From contig NAJO01000003.1 of NCBI GenBank assembly GCA_002077065.1, positions 1,054,001 through 1,118,000 of the forward strand: DNA of 64,000 bases, in the 5' to 3' direction. Positions 10,669-22,826 of the stretch are shown here, one piece after another. Numbering within the stretch: position 1 is the first letter of the stretch; every line of letters starts with the position of its first letter. The position numbers and the translations under genes are program-made. The notes below the pieces were generated by a model. That model had not been told where the DNA came from. It saw nothing but the letters and a program-made list of their open reading frames with translations, and did no database searches. This DNA is from Cryoendolithus antarcticus. Lineage: Eukaryota > Ascomycota > Dothideomycetes > Cladosporiales > Cladosporiaceae.

Positions 10669-11821
10669 GGTACCAGATTAGGACTGCGTGAGTGTACTGT
10701 TGCTTCACTTACGAAATGAGGTTGTCAATGATGCCGTGCTAATAGATGCTACGGGGAAAGATGGCGATGCTACGGGGAAAGATGGTGAACCGGTGAGAGG
10801 ACGTAACGAGTGATGAGACCTTGTGCTTGCCTCACTTGTATCGGCTTAATATACAAAGCGCTGGTGGCGAGAGACCACACTGTGACAGTCCTGACACGAG
10901 CATTTCAGACAGCAGATGCCATGCCGTCCAATCGATATAGGGGCTAAGGACGAGTTGCCTGTTGGAGGCTTGAGCCACCAGGCACCAACGCGAAAGTGGA
11001 GCGAAACGAGACGATCGCATACCACTGTTTGCAATAAGCTGTGCCACCTCCGCTGCGGAGACTTCGGAGGACCTGCAGGTTAGACATTCGATCAGTAGCA
11101 GCGACAGCACGCGATAGGTCGCTCTAAATGCTGTAGATACACTATAGCTATGCTCTAAGACATCAATCACGTCGCTCGTTACCCCTTTCGACCTATTGAG
11201 AGCCTCTATTATGCGTATACTAAGGTAAAAGGAGTTTATCGGGGACAACTCGGAGCGTCTCGGAAAGCACGTGACTATCGGGTGTAATCTAGCGAACTTA
11301 AGGGATTCCTTAGTATTCTACGCGCGATTATAGTCTCTACGACTTCTTGGGGACTATCGGATACGTAGAAGCAAGGTTATAAGGTAATGTGTCTACGAAG
11401 ATTTGCTACACGTGATATAGCCTGTTTGCGTAGGCGTAATGCCTTCTTAGACCTATTTCCTCATTCAATAGCATTCCCGAGTGCTCCGCAGCGGCGGCGG
11501 CACAGCTCACTGCAAACTGTGGTGCAAAGTACACCTAGTCGCTCCGGGACAGAAACACCCGTTGCAGATCCTCGAATCACCTTTTCAAGATGGCTACTGT
11601 TGCGAGAGGGCGGTTCTCTCATTCTCCGAAGGAAACGACTTGTTATTGATCCAACGATAGATGGATAATCTCTCAAGATCACGGCAGTGTCGCAACTTTA
11701 GTAATGGGGTCATACATAGCTGCAGAGGAATGCTGCAGACCTCTCGCGAGAGCAAGGGTATGCAGAGGGTATCCTTGGTCTACAGAATACAATGCTAGGG
11801 CGTGAGTAATGCTATGCCTGG
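10669..11821. other. Intergenic, possibly with a degenerate insertion
   Basis: This stretch holds the promoter of the ankyrin gene on its left and the 3' region of the nucleoside transporter on its right. A near-repeat of about 20 bases (gctacggggaaagatgg) occurs twice at about 10748-10785. From about 11150 to 11470 the sequence is richer in TA-type codons and stops than its surroundings, which suggests a decayed insertion, but no domain can be read in it. Confidence 0.35.
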
Positions 11822-13222
11822 TCAACCGCCGGCAGCGAAGAAACTACCCAAGCTGCCAACAGCCAGTCCAGACACTAGGCAAAGCCCCATGAAGCCGCCT
11901 GCAGCTTCCCTCTCTTCTGGGTCGACCCATTCGCTCGCGCCTATCATACAAGTGGAGCCCAGATATCCGTTCGTAAGTCCGAACAGCAGCTGCACGATTA
12001 CCAAGTAGAAGAAGTCGCTCTGCACCACTGCGCCTTCCCCACGCGAGTTACACAGGTGGTATAAGCCTACCCAGCCGATGCGTAGAACAGATAGAGCGAA
12101 GACAATTCGTGGTCTGCGAACAAGGGACAGAGCAGGTGAGGCCGTGAGTAGTCGTCCAATGAGATCACCACTGTTCCAGAACAGGAACGCTAGAGGTATG
12201 AAGGACGGTGGCTGTAGAATCCGCGGTTGCTCTGCAGATGGCTGGACCGAGAGGATCCGCTGCGTGAAGACTGGGAAGACCATCGTGACGGCGAAGGTCA
12301 CGAAGACTGCTGCTGAGAGGAAACGCAGTTTCCGAAAGAGGACACTAAATGGGATCGATTGCTCTGCATCTTGAGAAGCGTCATTATCGTCCTCTGATGC
12401 TGTGTTTGTGGCTGATATCGATATCGTGCGCCGACGTCGGACCACAAGATAGGTGAAGGCAATGAATGTGGCGACTGAGACCGCTGTCGCTGTAAGGAAG
12501 TAGATGAGTGCAGCAGTTGACTTGACAGCTGGTGTGCTAGTTGCCAGATTCGGTGAAGGCGTGCCGTCTCGTGAATGGAGCTGTTGGTTCACGGCTTCAG
12601 CATCTCTGACTGACAGCACGGACACGATCTGCGCGATGCACGGCAGCACTCCTGCGACAGCTTGGCCGGTCATGATGCCCGACATATAGCGCGGCTCTGC
12701 GAATCCAGACACAAATGCAAAGATCCCGTTCTGAGCGAAGCCCGTAGCTAAACTCGTGGAGAACACCGCAAGCATCAAGAACACGAAGTAGACTTTCCCA
12801 CTTGCGCCGATAGAGGTCAAAACAGCCAGTAGCGTGAAGACAACCATGTTCACAAGCAATGAGAAGATGATCCGCCGAGGGTAGTTTGCACCCAATTGTA
12901 GTCGGGTCAACACTAGCATGACCACTAGGTTCGTGATCGTCGAGACAGAGATCTCGGCTGCTTGAAAATTGTCGATGAGCCAGTGATTGTCGTGGAAGCG
13001 GGTCTGGAAGTAAACCCCTACTGCGAGCAGACAGTTCCAGGCCCACAGCATGGAGATGCCAAGTAGGAGGAAGCAGGCATATTCGATCCACGAGAAGCTT
13101 GCCGGTGCGACGGCTCGCGATGACGGTTGCTCGTCTTGCTCTGACTCAGTGATGCTACTTCCCAGTGGTCCGTAGGCTTGATCATCGTCCTCGCCCTTCC
13201 AGACTTTGCGAAGGCGGTCCAT
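11822..13222 (-). CDS. Equilibrative nucleoside transporter (SLC29/Fun26 family)
   Basis: This is a polytopic membrane protein of 466 aa in one exon. After a charged N-terminus (MDRLRKVWKGEDDDQ) there are about eleven hydrophobic segments. Family marks are LLGISMLWAWNCLLAVGVYF (first helix), NYPRRIIFSLLVN, the helix with GFAQNGIFAFVSGFAEPRYMSGIMTGQAVAGVLP, which is the most conserved ENT segment, a hydrophilic loop around residues 215-300, and the C-terminal NGYLGSTCMIGASEWVDPEEREAAGGFMG. ENT proteins move nucleosides; the yeast member Fun26 sits in the vacuole or endosome. The reading frame opens at a GTG; the first ATG is at 13222. It is divergent from the giant coiled-coil gene, with 567 bp between start codons. 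Substrate and membrane cannot be told from the sequence. Confidence 0.88.
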   Translation of the reverse strand: MDRLRKVWKGEDDDQAYGPLGSSITESEQDEQPSSRAVAPASFSWIEYACFLLLGISMLWAWNCLLAVGVYFQTRFHDNHWLIDNFQAAEISVSTITNLVVMLVLTRLQLGANYPRRIIFSLLVNMVVFTLLAVLTSIGASGKVYFVFLMLAVFSTSLATGFAQNGIFAFVSGFAEPRYMSGIMTGQAVAGVLPCIAQIVSVLSVRDAEAVNQQLHSRDGTPSPNLATSTPAVKSTAALIYFLTATAVSVATFIAFTYLVVRRRRTISISATNTASEDDNDASQDAEQSIPFSVLFRKLRFLSAAVFVTFAVTMVFPVFTQRILSVQPSAEQPRILQPPSFIPLAFLFWNSGDLIGRLLTASPALSLVRRPRIVFALSVLRIGWVGLYHLCNSRGEGAVVQSDFFYLVIVQLLFGLTNGYLGSTCMIGASEWVDPEEREAAGGFMGLCLVSGLAVGSLGSFFAAGG

Positions 13223-13789
13223 GTTAATGGCTTGATGCAGTCGACGAATCACTGAGTCTGATCATTAGGAATTCCCTGCAAGTACAGCATATGATAGCAC
13301 GAAGCGTAGGACCATTGACAAATTACGGAGAAGGCAGGTTTAAGTGAAGCCCGTTGTGACCCACCGGATGATATATTGTCTCAGTCTACCATCGCGTCTC
13401 GTCTGTCTTCATCCGATGGCGTAAACGAACGCGCCAAAGCGGAGCGGCTCGGCCCTTACGGTAACGTGCATTACCAGATCTGAGTAAGGTTTGGCTGGGT
13501 TCGATTTCGTTTCGTCATTGCGCATTGGGTTGCGGAGCTCTCGAATCGTCTAATCCATGTACATTCATCGCATTGCATCTGTAGGTGTATTTCTTTCCGT
13601 GTTCCATTCTTATTCATAGTTTTAAGTGATATCCCGTGGTCAATCGCACATCGCGTAAGAGCTGAAACGCCAGTTCAAATATACAGTCATTCCTATCGAC
13701 GTTGAAACTCGCACGTGGGAGGAGCGTGTTGATACGTAAGATGGCACGCCATGGTGCACTGGCAGTATAGAGCATAATTCTTGAGCGCC
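13223..13789. promoter_or_regulatory. Divergent promoter region with short upstream frames
   Basis: This 567-bp region lies between two divergent genes. Just before the coiled-coil start are two overlapping ATG frames, 13741-13770 (10 codons with stop) and 13751-13777 (9 codons with stop). A 21-codon frame with stop also lies near 13557. If transcribed, these would act as upstream ORFs. No other element could be assigned. Confidence 0.4.
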
Positions 13790-16700
13790 ATGGACGAAGT
13801 ACCTCGGCCAGTGAGCCGGGCATCGTCTTTCATGACAGATGGCGGAGGCTCCACACGAACTCTGACCCAAGAAGTCGAACATATCAAGGGACTAGTCATT
13901 CGAGCTTCGGGAGCTCCACGGACATCGGAGGGCAGTATAACCGCTCAAGTCTTCCGCTTGAAAGCATCACAACAGCCGGTCACACAGGCACAGGTGTTGC
14001 ATGAGCTTGATGTGCTCAAGCGAAGGATCAAGCATGACGGGGGGTCTCTGATAGACAGCAAGGTGTCGTTCAATGAACGCGATCCGGACTCGGACAATGA
14101 CACGGCGAGCGAGGGTGATGAGGTTCTCGATGAACGAGATGAAGAGATTGCGAAGCTCACGGAGGAGCTGGAGCTGGTGAAAGCTCAGCGTGAACGGTGG
14201 ATTGAGGATGCAGAGGCAAGGATCGATCGGATCATGGCAAGGAAAGATGATGTGGAACAGCGACTGACGCTCACTGAGGCCAAGCTGAAAGATTCGGAGA
14301 GCCAAGGCGGGGACTTCGAGAAAGCGCTAGAGGAGACGCGGCGGAAGTGCTGCGATCTGCAAAAGTCCTCCGTGGAGACGCACGCCGCGCTTCGAAAATC
14401 TGAAGCGGAAGCAAATCACAGGCAGGAGGAGATAGAGAAGCTTCAGTCGTCGCTGGAGGCAGTGCAAGAGACCAATGCGAGCACGGAGGCGACGAATGGG
14501 GAGCTCCGGCACCAGCTACGTGAGCTCGAAGGCTCACATAATAAAGCGCAAGAGAAGATTGACGAGCAAGCGCAAGCGCTTTCAGCAGCGCACGTACTGG
14601 GTAAAGATCAGACCTCGCAACTACAGCGAGCACTTGACAAGCACAAGAGTCAGGCTGCAGACTTTCAGATGCAACTGAACAAGGTGCAGCGAGAACGTCA
14701 CGACGCAGAGTCAGCGACAAGAAAAGCGCGAGATGAGGTTACAGCCCTGCGTAAAGCGACTGAAGGGCATGAAGCCGCAGCCGAGACATCACGCAAATTG
14801 GCCGACGAACTTAAGTCTGTCGCGAAGTCGACTGTTGCTGAGCTCACCGTCCTGAAGAAGGAACATGACACCTTGTCAAAGCAGCACGATGATACCAAGT
14901 CATCGATAGGTAGTCTACGCAGCCAGCTTTCGGAAGCCCAAGAGGAAGCACAGAAGCTACGGCGTGCCATAGACGATGATAAGCAAGCCAAGGACCGTAT
15001 CAGCGCTGAGCTGACACGTTTACGAAAGCGTCATGAGAACACAACTCGCTCGCTAAAACAGGCAGAGGATGAGGTCGGCAGATCACGGAAGGACAGTGAC
15101 GAAAGGGAATCGGCCACGGATTCGCTGCGTAAAAGTCACCGAAGAGACCTCGACAAGCTCGAGGCCGAGATCACGAATCACAAACAACGTAGCGAAGCTC
15201 TCTCCGCCGACGCCGAGAAAGTCAAACAGCAGCTTGTATCGACTACCACTGAACGTGACGACACTCAGACGCGACTTGACAAGCTGACTCAAGACCTCTC
15301 TTCCTCACGACAGGCTTCAGAAGAGTCCCAACGTCGCGCGACCGAAGCACAAGAGAAGCTCAAAGCCAAGATCGCGAATCTTGCAGGCAAGTTGGCGACT
15401 GAGGTGAAGGACAGTCGCGCGCTCCGCGACCAGTCGCAGAAGGCCGAGCAAATGCATCGGGTGCGTGTCAAGGACCTCGAAGCCGATGTTGAGTCTCTGG
15501 AGGCAAGGGCACAGGCAGCGGAAACTACGGCGTCCGCGCGAGAGAAGGCGTTGGAGGAGTTAACGGAGAAGCAGAAGACTCTATCAGAGGCATTTGAGGA
15601 GGCGGCAAAGTCACGTGAGGAGCTGAAGGAGGTGCATGGGAGGGTACAGAGTTCGCGATTTGAATTGCAGGAGAAGGTCAAGGCACTCGAGGCTGAAGCC
15701 ACGGAGCAGGATTCGAGGCTCCATGCCGCTCGAAGTGAGCTGTCAAAGCGGCAGTCCGAGCTGAATGAGATGATTGAGAAGCAAAAGACGACCTCTGAGG
15801 CGTTCGAAGAGGCACAAAGAGCCAGAGATGATCTCGGCCTGCGCCACAGTGAGGACGTAGCCGAATTGAACACAGGCCATGCGAAAGCGATCGAGAACCT
15901 TTCCGCAAAGCAACAAGGCACTGCATCAGAACATGCGGCTGCTCTACAGAACCTGCAACACCAGCATGATAATCGGCTTATCGATGTCACTGCCTCGCAT
16001 AGTCGAGAAGTGGATGGACTTCAAGCACAAGTACGAGAACTAAAGGACTCATTCGACAAGGGCAGCAACGATGAGCAGACGAAACACAGAATAGAATTGG
16101 ATGCTCTGAAAGATGAGCATGCCCGCGCGCTTGAGCAGGTGAAGTCTGAGCACGGCGCCGCAGCGGAGAGACTTGAGTCAAGGCATGTTGCCACCTCAAA
16201 GCAGATGAAGACCGAGCACGCTGACGCGATGTCTCGTGTTGCAGACGAACATAGAAAAGTGGTCAACCACCTGAGCAGCGAACACGAACGCAACGTTGCT
16301 GATCTGGCCAGCAACCATGAAAAAGCTAATTCAGGCCTCAAGTCTGGGTTTCAGGCTGAGTTGGATCGGGCCAAGGTGCAACTTACCAACACTAACGAGG
16401 TCCATACGGCTGCCGTGAGGGAGCTCAAAGGTATGCATGCGGAGGAGCTCGCAGGTGCGAAGTCTCACGCCGAGGCTGATGCCGAGCAACTACGTCAGGA
16501 GCATGCTGCTTTATTACAACATCGTGATAACAAGCACGAGGCTATGATCGAAGGCCTGGGCGCATATTATAGCGGCGCGCTCGATAAGCTCCGGAGAAAG
16601 TACGGCGAGGACTTGCGAGAAGCAAAGGACGGGAACGAGGACGCGCTCAGCAAGCTGCGGGCCAGCCACGAGTCTACGCTAGAAGGCTTAAGCCGGACCC

Positions 16701-19700
16701 ACAAAGCTGAGCTTGGGACCAAGCAGGCTGAGATCAGTGCTGCCATCAACGCTCTTCGTGATGAGCACGCCACGGAGATGCGTGTAGCCCACGACAATCA
16801 CGCAAGAGGTCTGAACGACGCCGAGAAACGCCACGAGACCGCTCTTGCTGACGCGACTGCTGTGGCCGATGTCGAAAGGCGAGATCTTGAGATACAACAC
16901 AGAGACGCCTTGGAAACTCTTAAGGCTCTGCATCGTGACGATGTAGAGATGACTACACGTCGTGCCGAAGCCGAACGCCAGGAGCTGGACTCAAAGCACG
17001 CGGCAACAGTCAAGGGAATCGAACAAGCGCACGATCGAAGGGTGCAGGATCTCGAGGGAAAGCATGCCAAGGCACTCTCGGGACGGGACAGAGAAGCAGA
17101 TGACACGAGCCTTGCTCACACAAAGGCTGTGGCTAGCCTGAAGGCCGAGCACGAGCAGTCTCTCAAAGACGCGAAAGCTGCGCACGATCAAGATGTCAAT
17201 GAACTAGAGTCAAAGCACACTGCCGAGCTAGACCGCATAGGATCTGATGCGCACGCCACGGTCGACTCTGTAGTCGAGCTACATGCGGCCAAGATAGAGT
17301 CGCTAGGACAAAGGCATGCCGAAGAGATAGACCGACTACAGGCTGAGCACGCAACCCGCGAGGAGGATAGTGCACAAGTGCATGAGCGCCTGTTGCAGGA
17401 ACTGAAGGTGAGTAGGTTCCCCTGTAGATAGGCGACTCGCCGAGAGACTTTTATAAGCTGCATGCTTTAGGTTCGGAATAATTATATGCTGACCTTTTTG
17501 TTCGCGCAGACGTCCCACGGTAAAGCTATCGACGAAGTGAAGTCTGAGCTACAAGCTGCCCAAGATAAGGCACGAGCAGCTTTCACATCAACGAATCAAG
17601 ATCACGAAGCGAATATACGAGGCCTGCATGCACGTCATACCGAGGAGGTGGGCCGCATCAAGTCGTTACATACAGATGAGCTGGCTTGTCTTCGACAGAA
17701 CCTCGAGTCCAACGCCAGCGAGGCGTCGAAAACTCATGAAGAGGCGGTCTCGGAAATCCGGGCAAAGTACGAAGCAGCGATTGCCGAGCTGCGCAAGGAA
17801 GGCGAAGAAACTGCTGAAGCGCTGCGCGTGAAGCATGCGCAAGATACTGAGAGCAAGGGAGTACGAACACGCGAAGAGCTTACCGCCGCAGCGAAACAGC
17901 ACGAAATTCTGCTGGCTACTAAGGATGAAGAGCATGTCTCCCAGCTTTCGTCCCTGAGGCGAGAACATGACAACACTATGTCCAGATTGCAGGACGAGCA
18001 TCACTCGAAAATTGATGAGCTGTCTGATGTGCATGCCACTGCGAGTCATCAGAAAGACACCGAGCATGATCGAGCGTTGTCAGACCTCTCAGGCAAGCAC
18101 ACCTCTGTCCTCCAGGCAGCAGAGTCTGACGCACAGCAAAGACTCGCCTCGCTCACTTCGGATCATGCCGCTGAGATCGACCGACTCAAGTCTTCGCACA
18201 TACGTGCCAAGAACGATGATGATGAGACGTATCGGGGTGCTCTTACAGATAAGGACGCCGATCGGCAGAAGCTGGAGCAGGCTCATGCTGATGCTATCGC
18301 TGATCTTCGGGCTAGTCACGATGACGATGCGAAGAAGGCAACAGCTGATCACTCGAGCGCTGTTGAGCAGCTTAGTAAAGAGCATGAGGCCGCGGTTCGG
18401 GAGTTGACGCAAGCGCATAACGATAAAGTAGAGACCACCACTGTCGACTTGGAGACGCAGCATGAAGGTGCCCTGAGTGCAGCCAGAGCAGAGGCAGACA
18501 AGAAGCTCGAAACAGTCCGCAAGGATCATGCAGATAAGATCGAGCAGCTGGTCACAGCCCATCGCACCGAGCAGGAGAAGGCTGTGTCGGAGGCGGTCGA
18601 GACAAATCGCACTGACATGCGGCACATGAACGACAGCGTCATTCGTGAGCTACAGGAAAGCCATGCAGTACAGACCCGGGCTGCAGAGGCCTCTACCGCA
18701 CAGAAACTCGAAGATGTTCGTAGAGATCATGAAAATGTTTTACAGGAGCTCGAGAATCGCCAGATAGCTGAGACGGCTGGGCTCACAACGGCCAACGAGC
18801 ATGCCCAGAAAGAGATGGTAACAACGAAGCAAGCGCACGAGCGCGTCAAGGCTGAGCTTAGCAGTACGCTGCAAGCTCGGCAAGATGCCGAGGAGAGCAT
18901 CACAAAGCTGAACGAGACGCACGAAGACCAAGTTCGATCGCTGAGAGAGGAGCATACTCGCGAGTCTCAAGCGGCTAGCAGCACTCTCCAGGCACGCATC
19001 GAAGAGCTCGAGCAGGCGCATGCGACCATAACATCTTCACTGCGATCTTCGCACTCCGACGAGCTCACAAAAGCCCAAACGGAGTACGAAGCGAAGCTGA
19101 CGAACGCTGCCGAGGCGCATGAGGCAGCTTCGATCGCTGCAAAAGAGGAGCATGCTAGTCTAATCACAACGAAGGTGGATGAGACAACGAACGCACATGA
19201 GGCTGAGCTTCGTAACGCGCTAGATCAGGCTCGTGCCGAGGCTGATGGCAAAGCTCTCGAGTTGCATCAGCAACATGGCGAGGCGATGCGAAAGGCATTG
19301 GACGGTGCCAAGACCGAGAAAAACGAAACAATCTCAATGCTGCGGCAGGAGCACGAGCAAGCTATGAAAGTACTCCGAGCCGAGACTGCCGGCCATCTGG
19401 ACGACAAAGTGACGGAAATGGAAACAGTCCATGCAGAGTCGCTCACGATCAAGCTCGCACAGTCACGCGAGACCGCAGACAAGGAGCTACTGGCGGTGCA
19501 GGCCGAACACGAGGAGGCAGTGTCGGAGGTCAAGAGCGAGCTTACACAGCAGATTTCCTCATTGAAAGACGAAGTCGAACGCTTGACAACAGTCATGCAA
19601 GAGAATGATCAAAACCACGCGGAAATGAGACGCGAACTGGAAGAGAAGCTGGCGCGGGATCCAATCGAGCTCCAACAAGTATCAGCCAGCAAGACAGCAG

Positions 19701-21382
19701 TCGAACAGAAGCTTACAAGAGCGCAAGATGCCAACGCGGAACTCTCCAGCACCTTGGACAAAGTCCGTTCAGAGCTATCTAGCTTGCAAGCGCAACTCGA
19801 CGAGCTACGGCGTGCTAGCGAGCAGGCGGAAGCACTTCTCGGCCAACGAAGTGCGGAGAAAGTGAAGCTGAAGAGCAAGCACGATCAGCTGAAGTCTCAG
19901 CTCACATCACTCAGCGAGCGCTTCCGAAGTCAACATAGCATTACCAAGCGCGACAAGTCCCCAAAACGAGATGGCGCGAGTTCAGGCAGCGCGTCCCAGG
20001 CTGGATCGCCAGACGTGGACAGCACACCATCACGTCGCTTCGAGAGTGTACGGCCCACTACAAGCAACGCATCCAAAGCGTCAACGGCACCGTCAAGTGC
20101 AAGCAAGCGCAAGGTCGACCTTGAGAACAATGTTGCCTCTGCGGCACCGATAAAGACAAACACAGACTCACGTCCTGGCACCTCTGGCACTCTCGGAACC
20201 GCGCAGTCCTTCGAAGATTATCTGCATCAAGCTGAAGTAGAGCTGTCCGAGCTTGGTAGTGTCATCACCGCCAACGAAGCTCTCTTCGCGCAGAAGATTC
20301 ACGAGCATGTCGGCGACTTGCAGCGAGCAAAGAACATGCTCGCCAAGGAGTACAATGACAAGTTCGAGGCATTGATGACTGATCGGAATCGCAAGGACAA
20401 GGAAGTGACTGCCAGTCAAGCAGCGGAGTTCGTTAAAGAGCGAGATCAGCTAGTCGCAAGCTTCGACAAACCCACTGACACCCCACCGATCAAGCGAGCT
20501 GCGGCACTGAAGACTGCGGAAGAGCGACTTGTGGCCGAGCACAATCGACAGATTGTCAAGCGGAAGTCACAGATACGTTTGCAGCATGCCGAGGATTTCC
20601 AGATGCTGACGCAGGACTATGACACCAAGATCGGCGCGCTGTTGACGGATAAAGCACGGCTCGAAGGCGATCTGAGCGTCCAGCCAGACCGCTTCGAGCA
20701 GGACTTCGAGGAGCTAGACGCACTCTCCTTGCAGCTCGAAGCTGAGAAAGCGAGCAGCGCGCAGAGTAGCCCGCTAGTCAAGCGAGACCTACCACCCAGA
20801 TCTAAGCAGAAGCTATTGAATAGAGTGGCAGACGTAGCAAGGCCGTCAACACCGACGCCTGCCGCAGCGTCACAGTCTGTGCCAGCGCCCACAACAACAG
20901 TGCCGATTGCGGCGCCGCGGCCGGACCTACAAAAGAAGCCATCAGCGTCACGTCTCCCGAAGCGCATCGCTTCTGCTGTGCCGCAAACACCGCCGAATGT
21001 TACACAACAACGACCATTCTTTCCTGGTGGGCGTAACAGCGCTACTGCTACGGCTCAGCCCCGAACGCCGAAGAGCCCACCAACGAACGAGCGATACGTC
21101 ACTCCCCCGACCCACCCCTCATCCGCTCAGCGTTCGCTTTTGCGAACGAAGAGCCCGACGGGTGGGCTGCTTGAACGTCGCAAGGTGACCGAGCCGAGGA
21201 GCTCAGAGATGTGGGCGACGCCGGAGGGTGCTGTAGCAGCAGAGGAGCTCAATTTCGGTTTCGACAACGAGCTTGTCGATGCAAAGAACGAGGGTAGACT
21301 GAGACGGCAGACCGGTAGTCCGAGTCTGCGGAGTGCGAGCATTGAATTGCAGAGGAAGAGCTCGGCGCAGAGACAGATATGA
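13790..21382 (+). CDS. Giant coiled-coil protein, 2496 aa, with His-hendecad region
   Basis: Two exons, 13790-17407 and 17510-21382, with an intron of 102 nt (GTGAGT to GCGCAG, phase 0). The ATG at 13790 is the first in frame; the frame itself opens at TTG 13781. Residues 1-90 are non-helical with basic segments. Residues about 100-680 are ordinary charged coiled coil. From about residue 685 to 1820 a histidine recurs every 11 residues, usually preceded by an acidic residue and followed by hydrophobics at +4 and +7. The step His-ERLLQELK/TS-His spans the splice junction in perfect register, which confirms the intron. The last ~550 residues begin with coiled coil, then turn into Ser/Pro/Thr-rich linkers around another helical block (about residues 2090-2280) and a basic, disordered tail. 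The protein is probably a structural, tethering or cytoskeletal scaffold, by analogy with other very long coiled coils. I do not recognise a named orthologue, and no transmembrane or catalytic segment is visible. Confidence 0.9.
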
Positions 21383-21684
21383 TGCACACGGAATAATGTG
21401 ATGCAATTATGGAATTTGGACTTAGCGGGGCGTCTGGTGTTGCATTTGCATGGTATACGCTGGGACTGATACGACCAAATGTACATATACGCAGGGCGCC
21501 TTGTACATACCATCTAATCGCCGTTTGCTGTTTGCTCTCGAGACACCGCGTTGTCCCGAGCGTTACGAATGTACCCTACTAGCCAGTGCTTCGTCTCGAC
21601 GCAAGAGCACCTACAACTTCCCTGTCGCTGGCCTACACACATCATTAGCACATCGCAAATCCCTCGTCTCCGTCCGGTCAGTAC
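21383..21684. other. Intergenic between convergent genes
   Basis: This 302-bp stretch holds the 3' regions of the coiled-coil gene and the RidA gene. Nothing else was recognised. Confidence 0.5.
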
Positions 21685-22128
21685 TCACGGCAGCACAGCC
21701 ACACATTCAATTTCCACATCCGTTTGGAACGGCAGCGTCTTCACAGCAACACAAGTCCGGCTCGGCTTGACCTCACCGAAGTAGGATTCGTAGCTGGAGT
21801 TCATGGCCTGGAAATCGTCCATGCTCGCCAAAAAGACGTTGACCTTGACGACGTGCTCGAGGCTGGAGCCGGCGGCTTTGAGGACTGCGGAGAGGTTGGA
21901 GATGCATTGGTGCTATCATGATCCGTAAGCTCAAGAGCAAGATAACCCAAGGCGAAGCATTACGGTATGTGCTGCGACATCGCCATCAACGATCTTGAGG
22001 GTTTCGGGATGCATCGCTATGCTGCCAGAGCAATAGACGAAGCCATTCGCTACAATGGCTTGGCTGAAGATGTGGGGGAGGGCGTCAGGAGCGTCTTTGG
22101 TAGTGATCTTTTGCTTGAGGGAAGACAT
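21685..22128 (-). CDS. RidA/YjgF/Mmf1 family enamine-imine deaminase
   Basis: 130 aa in two exons, 21964-22128 and 21685-21912, with an intron of 51 nt (GTAATG donor, TAG acceptor). The ORF alone seems to end early; joining gives a continuous family sequence AAHT/HQCISNLSAVLKAAG, VVKVNVFLASMDDFQAMN, and KPSRTCVAVKTLP with the conserved arginine that binds the substrate carboxylate. Length matches the usual 125-135 residues. RidA proteins hydrolyse reactive 2-aminoacrylate and related enamines released by PLP enzymes; yeast paralogues act in cytosol (Hmf1) or mitochondrion (Mmf1). No clear mitochondrial presequence is present here (MSSLKQKITT), so a cytosolic form is more likely, though this is inference. 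It is convergent with the coiled-coil gene. Confidence 0.92.
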
Positions 22129-22826
22129 TGATGAGGCTAGAAGCTATGTGACAGACAGAATGACTGCTTTCGAGATCCAAATTGTAAAGCTCGTGAAGGT
22201 GAGATGTCAGGGTGGAGCTGTCTGCAGGCGAAGTCAGCACTTGCCTAACTGGGCTGATACGTGCAGCCTGGCTCGAAAAGACGGGACAATGAAACCTTAG
22301 TCAAGATTATGGGCTCTCATACCGGCGACAGTCTGTCGGACCCGGCGACATGTCCTTCCCCTTACACTCTCTATGAACGCTACAACAATGAATGTCAGGT
22401 GCCTGCCTATGCTCTCTACCGTCACAAGCGCCCTGTACGTGCCCACTCCGTCCTGCCCTCAGAGTATCTCCGAATACAATTTCTCGCGACTCTACTCGCG
22501 CCCACCGTGACATCCGGCTGACATAAAGTGGGTGCAGATCCTCCTTCAACACGCGGTATCCTTGCGTCACCACGCACGCCATATAGTGACCACACGCAGT
22601 CGGTCCGTCAGCGGTGCTTGGTCCGCGCCCACGAAAGCTCACGTGGACCAGCATAGCCGTTAGCTGTTCCACAGTGCCGTGGGAGAGCCTTGTGCAGATA
22701 CCATGGCCAGGCTTCTTGTTCGGCGACGCCAACTTCAGGGCGCGCGAAGCCGCCGAGACTTAAGCGGCAGGACACCGAAGAGATTTGGACAAATCGAGGA
22801 GATCGGTCACAGACCGAAAGCACAGT
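22129..22826. other. Intergenic, no gene recognised
   Basis: This stretch holds the RidA promoter and the 3' region of the nucleotidyltransferase gene. Several open frames of 60-140 codons exist on both strands, but none has recognisable motifs or sensible composition. Confidence 0.5.
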
